From assembly GCA_001897435.1 (NCBI GenBank), contig MKSV01000008.1:1-64000 (forward strand): 64,000 bases of DNA, read 5' to 3'. This document shows positions 27,208 to 35,930 of the stretch, piece by piece. The translations under genes and the position numbers were made by a program. Each line of letters starts with the position of its first letter. The stretch's first letter is position 1. The notes beneath the pieces were generated by a model that was not told the origin of the DNA, ran no database searches, and saw only the letters and a list, made by a program, of their open reading frames with translations. The DNA comes from Acidobacteriales bacterium 59-55. GTDB lineage: Bacteria > Acidobacteriota > Terriglobia > Terriglobales > Acidobacteriaceae.

Positions 27208-28224
27208 ATGCGTGGAACAGTTCTTTATGGAACCAAGGACATCCGGTTCGAGGAAGTGCCGGAATCAAAGATCGAAAGTCCTACGGATGCAATCATCCGG
27301 ATGGCAGCTACATGCGTTTGTGGATCGGACCTTTGGCCATATCGCGGGCTACAGCCGCTGAATGGGGCCACACCCATGGGGCACGAGTACTGCGGCTTTG
27401 TAGAAGAGGTCGGCAGTGCGGTGACCTCGGTCAAGCCCGGCCAATTTGTAGTCGGCTCTTTCGCGACCTCCGACAACACTTGCCCTCATTGCCAGTTTGG
27501 TTATCAGTCCTCATGCGTGCAGCGTGAGTTCATGACGAGGGCGCAAGCTCCCTATCTCCGCGTGCCATTGGCCGACGGAACACTCGTGGCAACCTCTGAC
27601 ACACCTTCAGACGATCTCGTGCCCAGCCTGCTGGCGGCCTCCGACGTGCTAGGCACGGGCTGGTTCGCTGCCGACGCAGCCAACGTAAAGCTGGGCGCGA
27701 CCGTCGTGGTCGTGGGTGACGGCGCTGTTGGGCTGCACGGCGTGCTCTCCGCGAAGCAAATGGGAGCGGAGCGAATTATTGCGATGAGCCGCCATGAGAC
27801 TCGACAGAAACTTGCACGTGAGTTCGGTGCGACCGACATCGTGACAGAACGCGGCGATGAAGGTGTCGCTCGCATAAAGGAATTGACCAACGGCATCGGA
27901 GCAGATTCCGTGCTCGAGTGCGTCGGAACTCCGGAGTCGATGCAGCAGGCGATCCGGTCCACGCGGCCGGGTGGTTTTGTGTCGTATGTCGGGGTGCCAC
28001 ACGGCGTTGAACTGGATGGACAGCAACTCTTCTTCTCGCATGTTCATCTGCACGGAGGTCCTGCTCCCGTGCGCCGCTATCTTCCGAAACTGATTGATCT
28101 CATCTTGAAGGGCAGCATTCAACCCGGCAAAGTGTTCGATCTTGAGCTGCCGTTGGAGAAGGTAGCGGAGGGCTACGCCGCAATGGATGAGCGGCGAGCC
28201 ATCAAGGCTCTGCTTCGCCCATAA
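27208..28224 (+). CDS. Zinc-dependent alcohol dehydrogenase family protein
   Basis: CVCGSDLWPYRG, GHEYCGFVEEVGSAV, structural-zinc Cys run CPHCQFGYQSSC, GDGAVGLHGV. Confidence 0.95.
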   Translation: MRGTVLYGTKDIRFEEVPESKIESPTDAIIRMAATCVCGSDLWPYRGLQPLNGATPMGHEYCGFVEEVGSAVTSVKPGQFVVGSFATSDNTCPHCQFGYQSSCVQREFMTRAQAPYLRVPLADGTLVATSDTPSDDLVPSLLAASDVLGTGWFAADAANVKLGATVVVVGDGAVGLHGVLSAKQMGAERIIAMSRHETRQKLAREFGATDIVTERGDEGVARIKELTNGIGADSVLECVGTPESMQQAIRSTRPGGFVSYVGVPHGVELDGQQLFFSHVHLHGGPAPVRRYLPKLIDLILKGSIQPGKVFDLELPLEKVAEGYAAMDERRAIKALLRP

Positions 28225-28283
28225 GTACACCAGCCAAGACCATTCGAATCGACGAAGCATGTCGCCGTTCCAAGGAGAAGCAA

Positions 28284-28678
28284 ATGGAAATTAAGAGAGT
28301 TGGCTCGCAGCAATCAGCGAAGGGCCGGCAGACTGGTTCACCGGAACTGTACGAATCGATCCGCTCTTTACCGCGCCCGATCCAGCGCTGGTCGCAGGCG
28401 CAAGCGTAACGTTTGAACCGGGAGCACGTACAGCCTGGCACACGCATCCGTTGGGTCAAACCTTGATCGTCACGGCTGGAGCCGGCTGGGTACAGCGGGA
28501 AGGCGGATCAGTCGAGGAGATTCGTCCCGGAGATGTGGTCTGGTTCCCACCAAACGAGAAGCACTGGCATGGTGCCACGTCGACGACGGCTATGACCCAC
28601 ATCGCCATCCAGGAGAGGACGGACGGAAAGGTAGTCGACTGGATGGAACAAGTTACTGACGGGCAATATCGCCGCTAG
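28284..28678 (+). pseudogene. Cupin domain protein with single-base frameshift near the N-terminus
   Basis: Starts [14 protein letters not shown], then the next frame continues [52 protein letters not shown]...; one missing base around 28324-28326. Confidence 0.75.
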
Positions 28679-28771
28679 TGAGATGGCTGACTCAACCAGG
28701 CAGCCATCCTGATTGCCTCTGAGGTACGGCATCGGTGCGGGGATAAGCGCCGTCAGTGACGATTCTGGATA

Positions 28772-28799
28772 GACGCTAAATCGCCAACTCGCTTATTGA
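28772..28799. repeat. Short dispersed repeat, copy 1 (imperfect)
   Basis: GACGCTAAATCGCCAACTCGCTTATTGA compared with GACGCCAAATCGCCGAGGCGCTTATTGA at 33173-33200. Confidence 0.45.
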
Positions 28800-28953
28800 C
28801 GCAAGAATTCCTTCCGAGAAGCCGACTTCTGGGGGAGTAATCCTGGCAAGAACTGCGGCTGGCGTGTCGGGTAGTGCACAAGTAGTAATTGCCGAATAGG
28901 CGGCCATTCGACCGGAGCGCACCAAGATCAAATCGGGATCTTACAATTTCGGT

Positions 28954-29787
28954 TCAACGAACAACGTGGAAAGTCCGTCTCCAGCGCGTGTCCGGGAAGA
29001 AATGCACCAGAACATGGCCGATCCACGCGAGCTTGTTACCGATTCCTGTTTGTTCAAGTTCTCCATCAGTGGCCTCGAACGACCAATAGTTGAACAGCGG
29101 ACGGCCAATTATGTTGGCGCGCGGCACGAAGCCCCAGAAGCGCGAGTCCAGGCTGTTGTGCCGGTTGTCGCCCATCATGAAGTACATGCCGGGTGGAACC
29201 ACCAGGTCGCCGTCGCGCACATAATTTGGGAAGTTCAGAGCCCACGACTCTGTGGACCCATTCGCCTCCGTCGGAGGAACTGCGGGAAAATCATCGAGGA
29301 ATTCGTTGAAGTTATCCGTCGTCGTCGGCTGCGCAAATCCAACAGGCTGCGCGACGCCATTCACAATCACAATGCCGTTGCGCAGGTGGATATGATCGCC
29401 AGGTACGCCAATTAATCTCTTCACCAGGGGAGTGTACTGAGGAGTCCCATCGGCGTCAGTCGCATCAATACCAGACTGATAAACGGGCTTGTAGAACACC
29501 ACTATGTCGCCGCGCCTCGGCTCGCGGGATCTTATCAGCGGCATCCACGAAGCGGCTGGCATTAGCGTGATCCGGTCGACCACCAGGTGATCACCTATAA
29601 GCAGAGTGTTCTTCATCGAGCCTGACGGAATGACGTAGTTCTGAGCTAAGAAGGTCATGATGAACAGGCCCACCACTAGAACTGAACAGATGCTGGCCAG
29701 CGTTTCGAAAGGAGTCTCTTCTCGATTGATGTTGGCAGACGCCGCGGGCTCTGTTGGGACAGGAGATCTCTTTCTTGCTGAACTCAT
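28954..29787 (-). CDS. lepB: Signal peptidase I
   Basis: NYVIPSGSMKNTLLIGDHLVVDR (Ser), PLVKRLIGVPGDHIHLRNG (Lys), YFMMGDNRHNSLDSRFWGFV. Confidence 0.95.
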   Translation of the reverse strand: MSSARKRSPVPTEPAASANINREETPFETLASICSVLVVGLFIMTFLAQNYVIPSGSMKNTLLIGDHLVVDRITLMPAASWMPLIRSREPRRGDIVVFYKPVYQSGIDATDADGTPQYTPLVKRLIGVPGDHIHLRNGIVIVNGVAQPVGFAQPTTTDNFNEFLDDFPAVPPTEANGSTESWALNFPNYVRDGDLVVPPGMYFMMGDNRHNSLDSRFWGFVPRANIIGRPLFNYWSFEATDGELEQTGIGNKLAWIGHVLVHFFPDTRWRRTFHVVR

Positions 29788-30003
29788 CCAAAGGCTCCTC
29801 AGGAAGGCTGGCGAGCCCCAGGCGTTCGCAGCGGTCACTTCAAAAGCGATGATTTCATCTATGTTCGACTGTCGTCGGTTTGCGTCTTGACCAGAGTCTA
29901 TCAAATCCCTGCCGCGTAGAAATCCCCGGATGATTCAGCGTGCGAGCGGTTAGTGGCCGATCCGGAAGTTGCATAGGAGTAAACACTTCCGAGTCATTTT
30001 CAG

Positions 30004-30040
30004 GATCGGTACCGAGAAACGCCGTTCGCGGAAGTAAAAG
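30004..30040. repeat. 37-bp dispersed repeat, copy 2
   Basis: Identical to 24894-24930; both followed by a diverged CCGTTGGGyCAATGAGTGCAyTGyCCTG segment. Confidence 0.9.
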
Positions 30041-30105
30041 GCAGTTTGATCCGTTGGGCCAATGAGTGCATTGCCCTGTCGTCCCTAATCGAGATCTCGG
30101 GCTTC

Positions 30106-30159
30106 CCATAGAAGTTCTAGTGGTATATGATCCTCTCCATAGAAGTTCGAGTGGAGAGG
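30106..30159 (+). promoter_or_regulatory. Direct plus inverted repeat operator/SD hairpin upstream of padR
   Basis: CCATAGAAGTTCTAGTGG (30106-30123) and CCATAGAAGTTCGAGTGG (30137-30154), 31-bp period; CCTCTCCA...TGGAGAGG arms (30132-30139/30152-30159), the right arm containing the SD. Confidence 0.7.
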
Positions 30160-30162
30160 TAG

Positions 30163-30513
30163 ATGCGCAAAAGCAGCGAACCGCAGAATGAAATGCTCAA
30201 AGGCACCCTGGACATGATGATCCTGCGGACCCTTGTCGGCGGTGATGCCCACGGGCATACGATCGCCAAAATCATTGAGCGCACCTCTGAGGATCTTCTG
30301 GAGGTGGAGCAAGGCTCCCTCTATCCGGGCCTGCACAGGCTCGAGGACCGCGGGTGGGTTTCTTCCTATTGGGGTGCGAGCGAGAACAATCGCAAGGCCA
30401 AGTTCTACCGATTGACGGCAGAGGGCCGTAAGCAATTGGTTCGCGAAACCAGCCGCTGGCGGCAAATGACGCGGGCGATTGGACTGGTGATGGGCGAAGA
30501 GACCCAGGGCTGA
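30163..30513 (+). CDS. PadR family transcriptional regulator
   Basis: MLKGTLDMMILRTLVGGDAHGHTIAKIIERTSEDLLEVEQGSLYPGLHRLEDRGWVSSYWGASENNRKAKFYRLT. Confidence 0.95.
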   Translation: MRKSSEPQNEMLKGTLDMMILRTLVGGDAHGHTIAKIIERTSEDLLEVEQGSLYPGLHRLEDRGWVSSYWGASENNRKAKFYRLTAEGRKQLVRETSRWRQMTRAIGLVMGEETQG

Positions 30514-30522
30514 GGAGGCGAT

Positions 30523-33153
30523 ATGAGCTGGCGCAGGTTCTTTCGACGGGGACAGGCCGACGCTGATATACAGCGCGAAATGGAGTCGTACGTGGAAGAA
30601 GAGACGGCGGAGAACGTGGCGCGCGGAATGGAACCCGATGAGGCGCGGCGGCGGGCGCGGGTGAAGCTGGGCAATGCGCAGAGGGTGAGGGAGACAGCGT
30701 GGCGGCAGAACTCGATGGGAATTTTGGAGAGCGCGTGGGGGGATCTGCGATACGCGACGCGGTTGCTGCGTCGGACGCCGGGATTCACGGTGACGGCCGT
30801 GCTGGTGATGGCACTGGGGATCGGAGCTACGGTGGCGCTGTTCACGGTAGTGCATTCGGTGGTGATGAAGCCGCTACCGTTCCGCAATTCAGGGCGGCTG
30901 ATGGATATTGCCGAAACGGACACGCACAGCGCGATGCCAGAGCATAATTTCGTTGCCAGCGCGGATTTTTTCGATTGGCAGAAGCAGGCGCGCGGGTTCG
31001 AACAGATGGCTCTCTATGGAGAGACGATTTATAGCCTCTCGGGGTCGGCGGGGCAGCTACCAGAGCAGGTAGACGCGCAGGAGACAAGCTGGAACTTGTT
31101 TCCGACGCTTGGAGTGGAGGCAGTGTTCGGCCGCTTGTTTACTGCGAGCGATGACAATGCCGAAGCCAACGGGACAGTGGTGATCACATGGGGATTGTGG
31201 AAACGGCGATACAGCGGCGATCCGTCTGTGGTAGGGAGGACGATCTTGCTGAACAGCAAACCATATACGGTGATTGGCGTGCTGCCGGCGTGGTTCGCTT
31301 ATCCGAATGCGAAGGCGCAACTGTGGACGGCGGTGCGGCACGAAGAGACTAAGACGTGGTTCACGAGATCGCATGGCGCGCATAACTTCCAGGTGGTGGG
31401 GCGGATCGCGCCTGGTGTTTCGCCAGCTCAGTCGCAGGCCGAGCTGAGTGCAATTCAGGCGCGCATCCGCCAACAATTTCCTGTGGGGCCGATTTCCGAC
31501 GCTGCGGTGCTGACGCCACTGCTAGAGTCGGAAGTGGGCAAGATCAAACCTGCGCTCTACGTGCTGTTTGCGGCGACCGGATGCCTGCTGCTGATTGCCT
31601 GCCTGAATATAGCGAATCTGCTGGTGGCACGAGCCGCCTCACGCCGCAAGGAGTCGGCGATTCGGACCGCGCTGGGCGGGAACCGGTGGCGGCTGATCCG
31701 GGAACAGGTGATGGAGAGTCTGCTGCTTTCTCTTGCTGGGGGAGGGCTGGGACTGGTGCTGGCGTGGGGCGTAGTGGAGTGGCTGGTGAAGGTGCGGACA
31801 GACCTGCCGCGAGTTTCCTCAATCCAATTGGACGGGGCCGCGATTCTGTTCGGACTGGGAGCAATGACGTTATGCGGGTTGATCGCAGGATTGGTCCCGG
31901 CTCTTTCACTGGACGACCGACAGATGCTGAACACATTGCAGGACGCATCGCGTTCGCACGCGGGAAGCAGAGACAAGGTTCGCCTGCGCCGCGCGTTGCT
32001 GACAGCGGAGGTGGCGCTGACGATGATTCTGCTGACGTCGGCCGGGCTGCTACTGAAGAGCTATCAGCGGCTGCGCGCGGTGAACCTGGGCTGCGCCACG
32101 CACAACGTGCTGACCATGAAGCTGGGATTATCCGAGGCGCGCTATGGAACTCCCACGGAACGGCTGGCATTTTTTGAGCAGCTGTTGGACCGGGTGCGGG
32201 CAATGCCGGGCGTGGAGGCGGCCGGGCTGGATACAACCCTGCCGGGGACCGGTCACCAGCGAGACGATGCTTTCACGCTCAAAGAGGCTCCGCCACCAGC
32301 GACTGGAACGTATCTCGGCGCCACCGTGCGCATCGTCGATCCGGGCTTTTTCCAGACGATGCAGATCCCGCTGATCCGCGGACGATTCTTCCAGAACAAG
32401 GAGCGGCTCAATAACGCGAACGTTGCGATTGTGACACCGGCATTCGCGCACAAGTTTTTTCCCAACTCCGATCCGATTGGGAAACACGTCGACGATGGTA
32501 ACTTCGATGGTCCGCATGTTTTCGAAATCGTAGGAGTGGTCGGCGATACGCGGGAGACCTTAGCCGGCCAGATGCAGCCGACGATTTATTACCCGCTGTA
32601 TCGCGGGAGCAACGGGTTTGCTTATCTTGTGATTCGTGGCCGAGGCGATGTGGAGGATTTCGCGCTTCCGGCTCAGAAGATCATTGCGAGCATGGACCCA
32701 GATCTGGCTGTGGGTGACATTCTGACGATGGAGCAGATTCTGGGGAAGGCCTCGCTGGATGCGAACTTCAATGCGACATTGCTGGTTTTCTTTGCGTTGC
32801 TCTCGCTGGTGCTGGCGGGGGTGGGCATCTTCGGGGTCCTGTCGTACCTGGTGGCGCAGCGAACGCAGGAGATTGGAATTCGGATGGCGTTGGGCGCTCA
32901 GCGCGATCGGGTACTAGGGCATGTGTTGCTGGATGGGCTGAAACCTGCACTGATCGGATTAATGCTAGGGCTCGTGGGGAGCGTCGTGGCGGGGCGCCTT
33001 ATTCGCTCTATGCTGTATGCGACGCGTCCGCTCGATCCTATCGTGTTTGTGTTGGTGAGTGTGGTACTGCTGACGGTGGCGGGTGCAGCGTGCATGGCAC
33101 CGGCGTGGCGTGCTTCCCGGCTAGATCCGATGCAAGCGCTTCGAACCGAGTAG
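30523..33153 (+). CDS. ADOP-type ABC transporter permease (MacB-like, with permease prefix)
   Basis: 876 aa; prefix EMESYVEEETAENVARGMEPDEARRRARVKLGN, WGDLRYATRLLRRTPGFTVTAVLVMALGIGA, C-terminal FtsX repeat. Confidence 0.95.
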   Translation: MSWRRFFRRGQADADIQREMESYVEEETAENVARGMEPDEARRRARVKLGNAQRVRETAWRQNSMGILESAWGDLRYATRLLRRTPGFTVTAVLVMALGIGATVALFTVVHSVVMKPLPFRNSGRLMDIAETDTHSAMPEHNFVASADFFDWQKQARGFEQMALYGETIYSLSGSAGQLPEQVDAQETSWNLFPTLGVEAVFGRLFTASDDNAEANGTVVITWGLWKRRYSGDPSVVGRTILLNSKPYTVIGVLPAWFAYPNAKAQLWTAVRHEETKTWFTRSHGAHNFQVVGRIAPGVSPAQSQAELSAIQARIRQQFPVGPISDAAVLTPLLESEVGKIKPALYVLFAATGCLLLIACLNIANLLVARAASRRKESAIRTALGGNRWRLIREQVMESLLLSLAGGGLGLVLAWGVVEWLVKVRTDLPRVSSIQLDGAAILFGLGAMTLCGLIAGLVPALSLDDRQMLNTLQDASRSHAGSRDKVRLRRALLTAEVALTMILLTSAGLLLKSYQRLRAVNLGCATHNVLTMKLGLSEARYGTPTERLAFFEQLLDRVRAMPGVEAAGLDTTLPGTGHQRDDAFTLKEAPPPATGTYLGATVRIVDPGFFQTMQIPLIRGRFFQNKERLNNANVAIVTPAFAHKFFPNSDPIGKHVDDGNFDGPHVFEIVGVVGDTRETLAGQMQPTIYYPLYRGSNGFAYLVIRGRGDVEDFALPAQKIIASMDPDLAVGDILTMEQILGKASLDANFNATLLVFFALLSLVLAGVGIFGVLSYLVAQRTQEIGIRMALGAQRDRVLGHVLLDGLKPALIGLMLGLVGSVVAGRLIRSMLYATRPLDPIVFVLVSVVLLTVAGAACMAPAWRASRLDPMQALRTE

Positions 33154-33172
33154 CACCGACTAAACGGCGGTC

Positions 33173-33200
33173 GACGCCAAATCGCCGAGGCGCTTATTGA
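33173..33200. repeat. Short dispersed repeat, copy 2 (imperfect)
   Basis: See 28772-28799. Confidence 0.45.
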
Positions 33201-33906
33201 GCGACTCGGGTCAAGAAGTCTGAGGGCTACAGCAGGACCCAAAGCGTGCTCGATTTCGGTGACAGAAGTCGAAACCGTTCCGGTTTGCCTCGACCGTTGA
33301 GCAGTAGTCCAGCGAGCTTTCGGTACGTGTTTTGGGCCGCTTCACACCGGCATAATTCGTTCGGTGACATTTCTATCTAACTCGTCCGAACACCACGTAA
33401 ATTGGAGGAATGAAAATCTCAATTGCCGCCCATAATGGCACATTTCGATTCGGATCTTGCCAGTCGCTCAGAACGTTGGCCCTGCTTGCCAGTTTATCGA
33501 TAACATTGCGGGCTGCCGAACCGCAAAAGCTTGGGACCATGTTTAATGAGCGTATTGCTCTGACGTGAGTGACCGTGTCAACTCTGCGAGATCGGTAGGG
33601 TTGGCTTTCGTAATTGTGGTTGTTTCCCGAGGTCAGAGCGAGCAACAGCCTCAGCAGTTTCATCGCCGGCCTCCTTGTCTCCCGCGCTTCAAGCGCGTCG
33701 ATAACTTGGAAGCTCAACGCATCCCGCTGGAGACAAGCCTTCTCGTCCCATCTGTTATCGCCGGAAGAGCGCGGTCCATTAGCATTGCCTCGAACGTGTT
33801 CGCTGCAGGATTGTCAAGATTCCCTGCAAATTTTTCCCTTTTTGCGGGGATTAGTGAACACTGGAAGCATGACCCCTGTAGGTCAGTCGATTCAGGAGGA
33901 ACCCTC

Positions 33907-35040
33907 ATGGCAGCTTCCTTGAGCCCAACATCATATCCAGAGTCCAGATGTGTGACAAGCGCCTCTGGCAGGGATGGTAGGAATTACCCAGGCGCTTTCG
34001 CTCCGTATTTTGTCATTTCATCCGTGACGGCTGCGCTCGCTCTTGTGACGGCGAGCGAATGTAGTTCCGTGACACACCTCCCATCGCTGCTTTACGGTGT
34101 TGTGCTTTGGGGATGGTGGGGTCTGCTTGCAAGTTTTTTTTGGATGATCGGGAGAGAACTTCCATCCATGACGCCGTTTTCTCCCCGTTTTGCGATAGCT
34201 CACCTATTCGCCGCTCCGCTGGCGGCATATGTTCATCTCATTCTCCTATGGAGTCTTGGCTACACGGTGGTCGCTGCACAGCGTGCTAGCGTCTTAGAAG
34301 CGGACTGGCATCGATTGATTGAACTCAATCGCTTCGGAACCGAGATCCTCATCTACGGCTTCATTGTCGGAGTGATCGGAGCGATCCAGTACCACATCCG
34401 TTCTCAACGTGATGCCATCCATTCCTCAGAGTTGCAGAGACAACTGGCTTCGGCTCAGCTACAGGCACTGCAGATGCAGATGGAGCCGCACTTTCTATTC
34501 AATACCTTGAACGCGATCACGACGCTGGTGGAGCTTGGACGGCAGCATGAAGCGGCACAAATGTTGACACATCTGAACAATATTCTGAGAACCACGCTGG
34601 CCAGAACTACGCCGCAGAAGGTTCCGCTCTCGCAGGAACTTGAAATTGTAGAAGATTATCTCGCCATAGAACGTGTCCGTTTCGCCGACAGACTGCAGTT
34701 GGACATCCGTATCGAGCAAGGAGCACTCTCGGGCCTCGTGCCAAGTTTTCTTCTCCAACCCATCGTAGAAAATGCCATTCGGCATGGGATTGCGCATTGT
34801 GAAGATCAGGGCGTGATTGAGACCGTGATCCGCCGCGATGGCGCAAGCCTGCACATGCGTATTCGCGATACTGGTCCGGGAGCGCCAGCGTTGAAGCAAG
34901 ATGGAAACGGTATAGGACTGAAAAACACGAGGGAGCGCCTCCACCACTTCTATCAGGACCGATTTGAGATGACAGCGGCACCTATGGAAGCAGGAGGATT
35001 TGAGGTGGCGATCTCCATCCCATACGAAGCATGCGCCTAA
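33907..35040 (+). CDS. LytS-type sensor histidine kinase
   Basis: SD AGGAGGAACCCTC then ATG 33907; LQMQMEPHFLFNTLNAITTLVELG, PIVENAIRHGIAH, NTRERLHHFYQ. Confidence 0.92.
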   Translation: MAASLSPTSYPESRCVTSASGRDGRNYPGAFAPYFVISSVTAALALVTASECSSVTHLPSLLYGVVLWGWWGLLASFFWMIGRELPSMTPFSPRFAIAHLFAAPLAAYVHLILLWSLGYTVVAAQRASVLEADWHRLIELNRFGTEILIYGFIVGVIGAIQYHIRSQRDAIHSSELQRQLASAQLQALQMQMEPHFLFNTLNAITTLVELGRQHEAAQMLTHLNNILRTTLARTTPQKVPLSQELEIVEDYLAIERVRFADRLQLDIRIEQGALSGLVPSFLLQPIVENAIRHGIAHCEDQGVIETVIRRDGASLHMRIRDTGPGAPALKQDGNGIGLKNTRERLHHFYQDRFEMTAAPMEAGGFEVAISIPYEACA

Positions 35041-35804
35041 AAGCCCTGATTGCCGATGACGAACCTCTGGCGCGAGAGCGTCTGAGACTCTTGTTGGCAA
35101 GCGATCCTGATGTCTCAGTCACCTCCGAATGCCGCAACGGTAAGGAGGTGATTGCTGCGCTCAATCACTCCACATTTGATGTGCTTTTCCTGGATATTCA
35201 GATGCCCGGCCGAGGCGGCTTCGAAGTCCTGCAAGAAGTCGATGCTGAGAGGAGACCCGCGACCATCTTCGTGACAGCACACAACCAATATGCCGTTCAG
35301 GCCTTTGAGGTCAATGCGCTGGATTACCTGACCAAACCTGTCGAGTTGTCTCGCCTCCAGGCAACGCTGGCGCGCGTCAAGGATGGTATCGCATCCCGAT
35401 CTCCCCTGAATGATCCGCGGCAATGGCAATCCGTGCTTGCGTATCTCGAACGAGCCCTCTCGGCTCGATCCGATTACCCGAAGAGGCTTCTCGTGCCCAA
35501 CGGGAGTAAAGACATCTTCGTTGCTGTCGATGATATCGACTGGATCGAAGCAGCGGACTACTACGCTTGCCTTCACGTCGGTCCAAAGCGGCACATGATT
35601 CGGGAGACCATCAAAGACCTCGCTCAGACGCTCGATCCGCAAAAGTTTGTTCGCATACATCGCTCGGTTATTGTGAATGCCACCAAAGTCTCCGAGATCT
35701 TCCGCGAGGGGCGAGGCGAGGGCGTTGTCGTTCTGGTCAACGGGGAGCGCCTCCGCATGAGCAAAGGTGGGTGGCATAGTCTGCTAGCCATCAGCCATAA
35801 GTAG
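35031..35804 (+). CDS. LytTR family response regulator
   Basis: MRLKALIADDEPLARERLRLLL and LytTR C-terminus; 10-bp overlap with kinase. Confidence 0.93.
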   Translation: MRLKALIADDEPLARERLRLLLASDPDVSVTSECRNGKEVIAALNHSTFDVLFLDIQMPGRGGFEVLQEVDAERRPATIFVTAHNQYAVQAFEVNALDYLTKPVELSRLQATLARVKDGIASRSPLNDPRQWQSVLAYLERALSARSDYPKRLLVPNGSKDIFVAVDDIDWIEAADYYACLHVGPKRHMIRETIKDLAQTLDPQKFVRIHRSVIVNATKVSEIFREGRGEGVVVLVNGERLRMSKGGWHSLLAISHK

Positions 35805-35930
35805 GAAGACCGCACCGCTTGCTTGGAACGGTGCTACCGCTATCGTCTTCCCTGCAATATCTATGCGCTTAGCTGCAAATCTCTCGAATTGCGAAACAGA
35901 TCCCTTGACCCTCATTACGAGGGCAACTAT

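Noticed and set aside
31544-32236. 230-aa minus ORF inside the ADOP gene
   Set aside because: Pro/Arg/Ser-rich antisense shadow.
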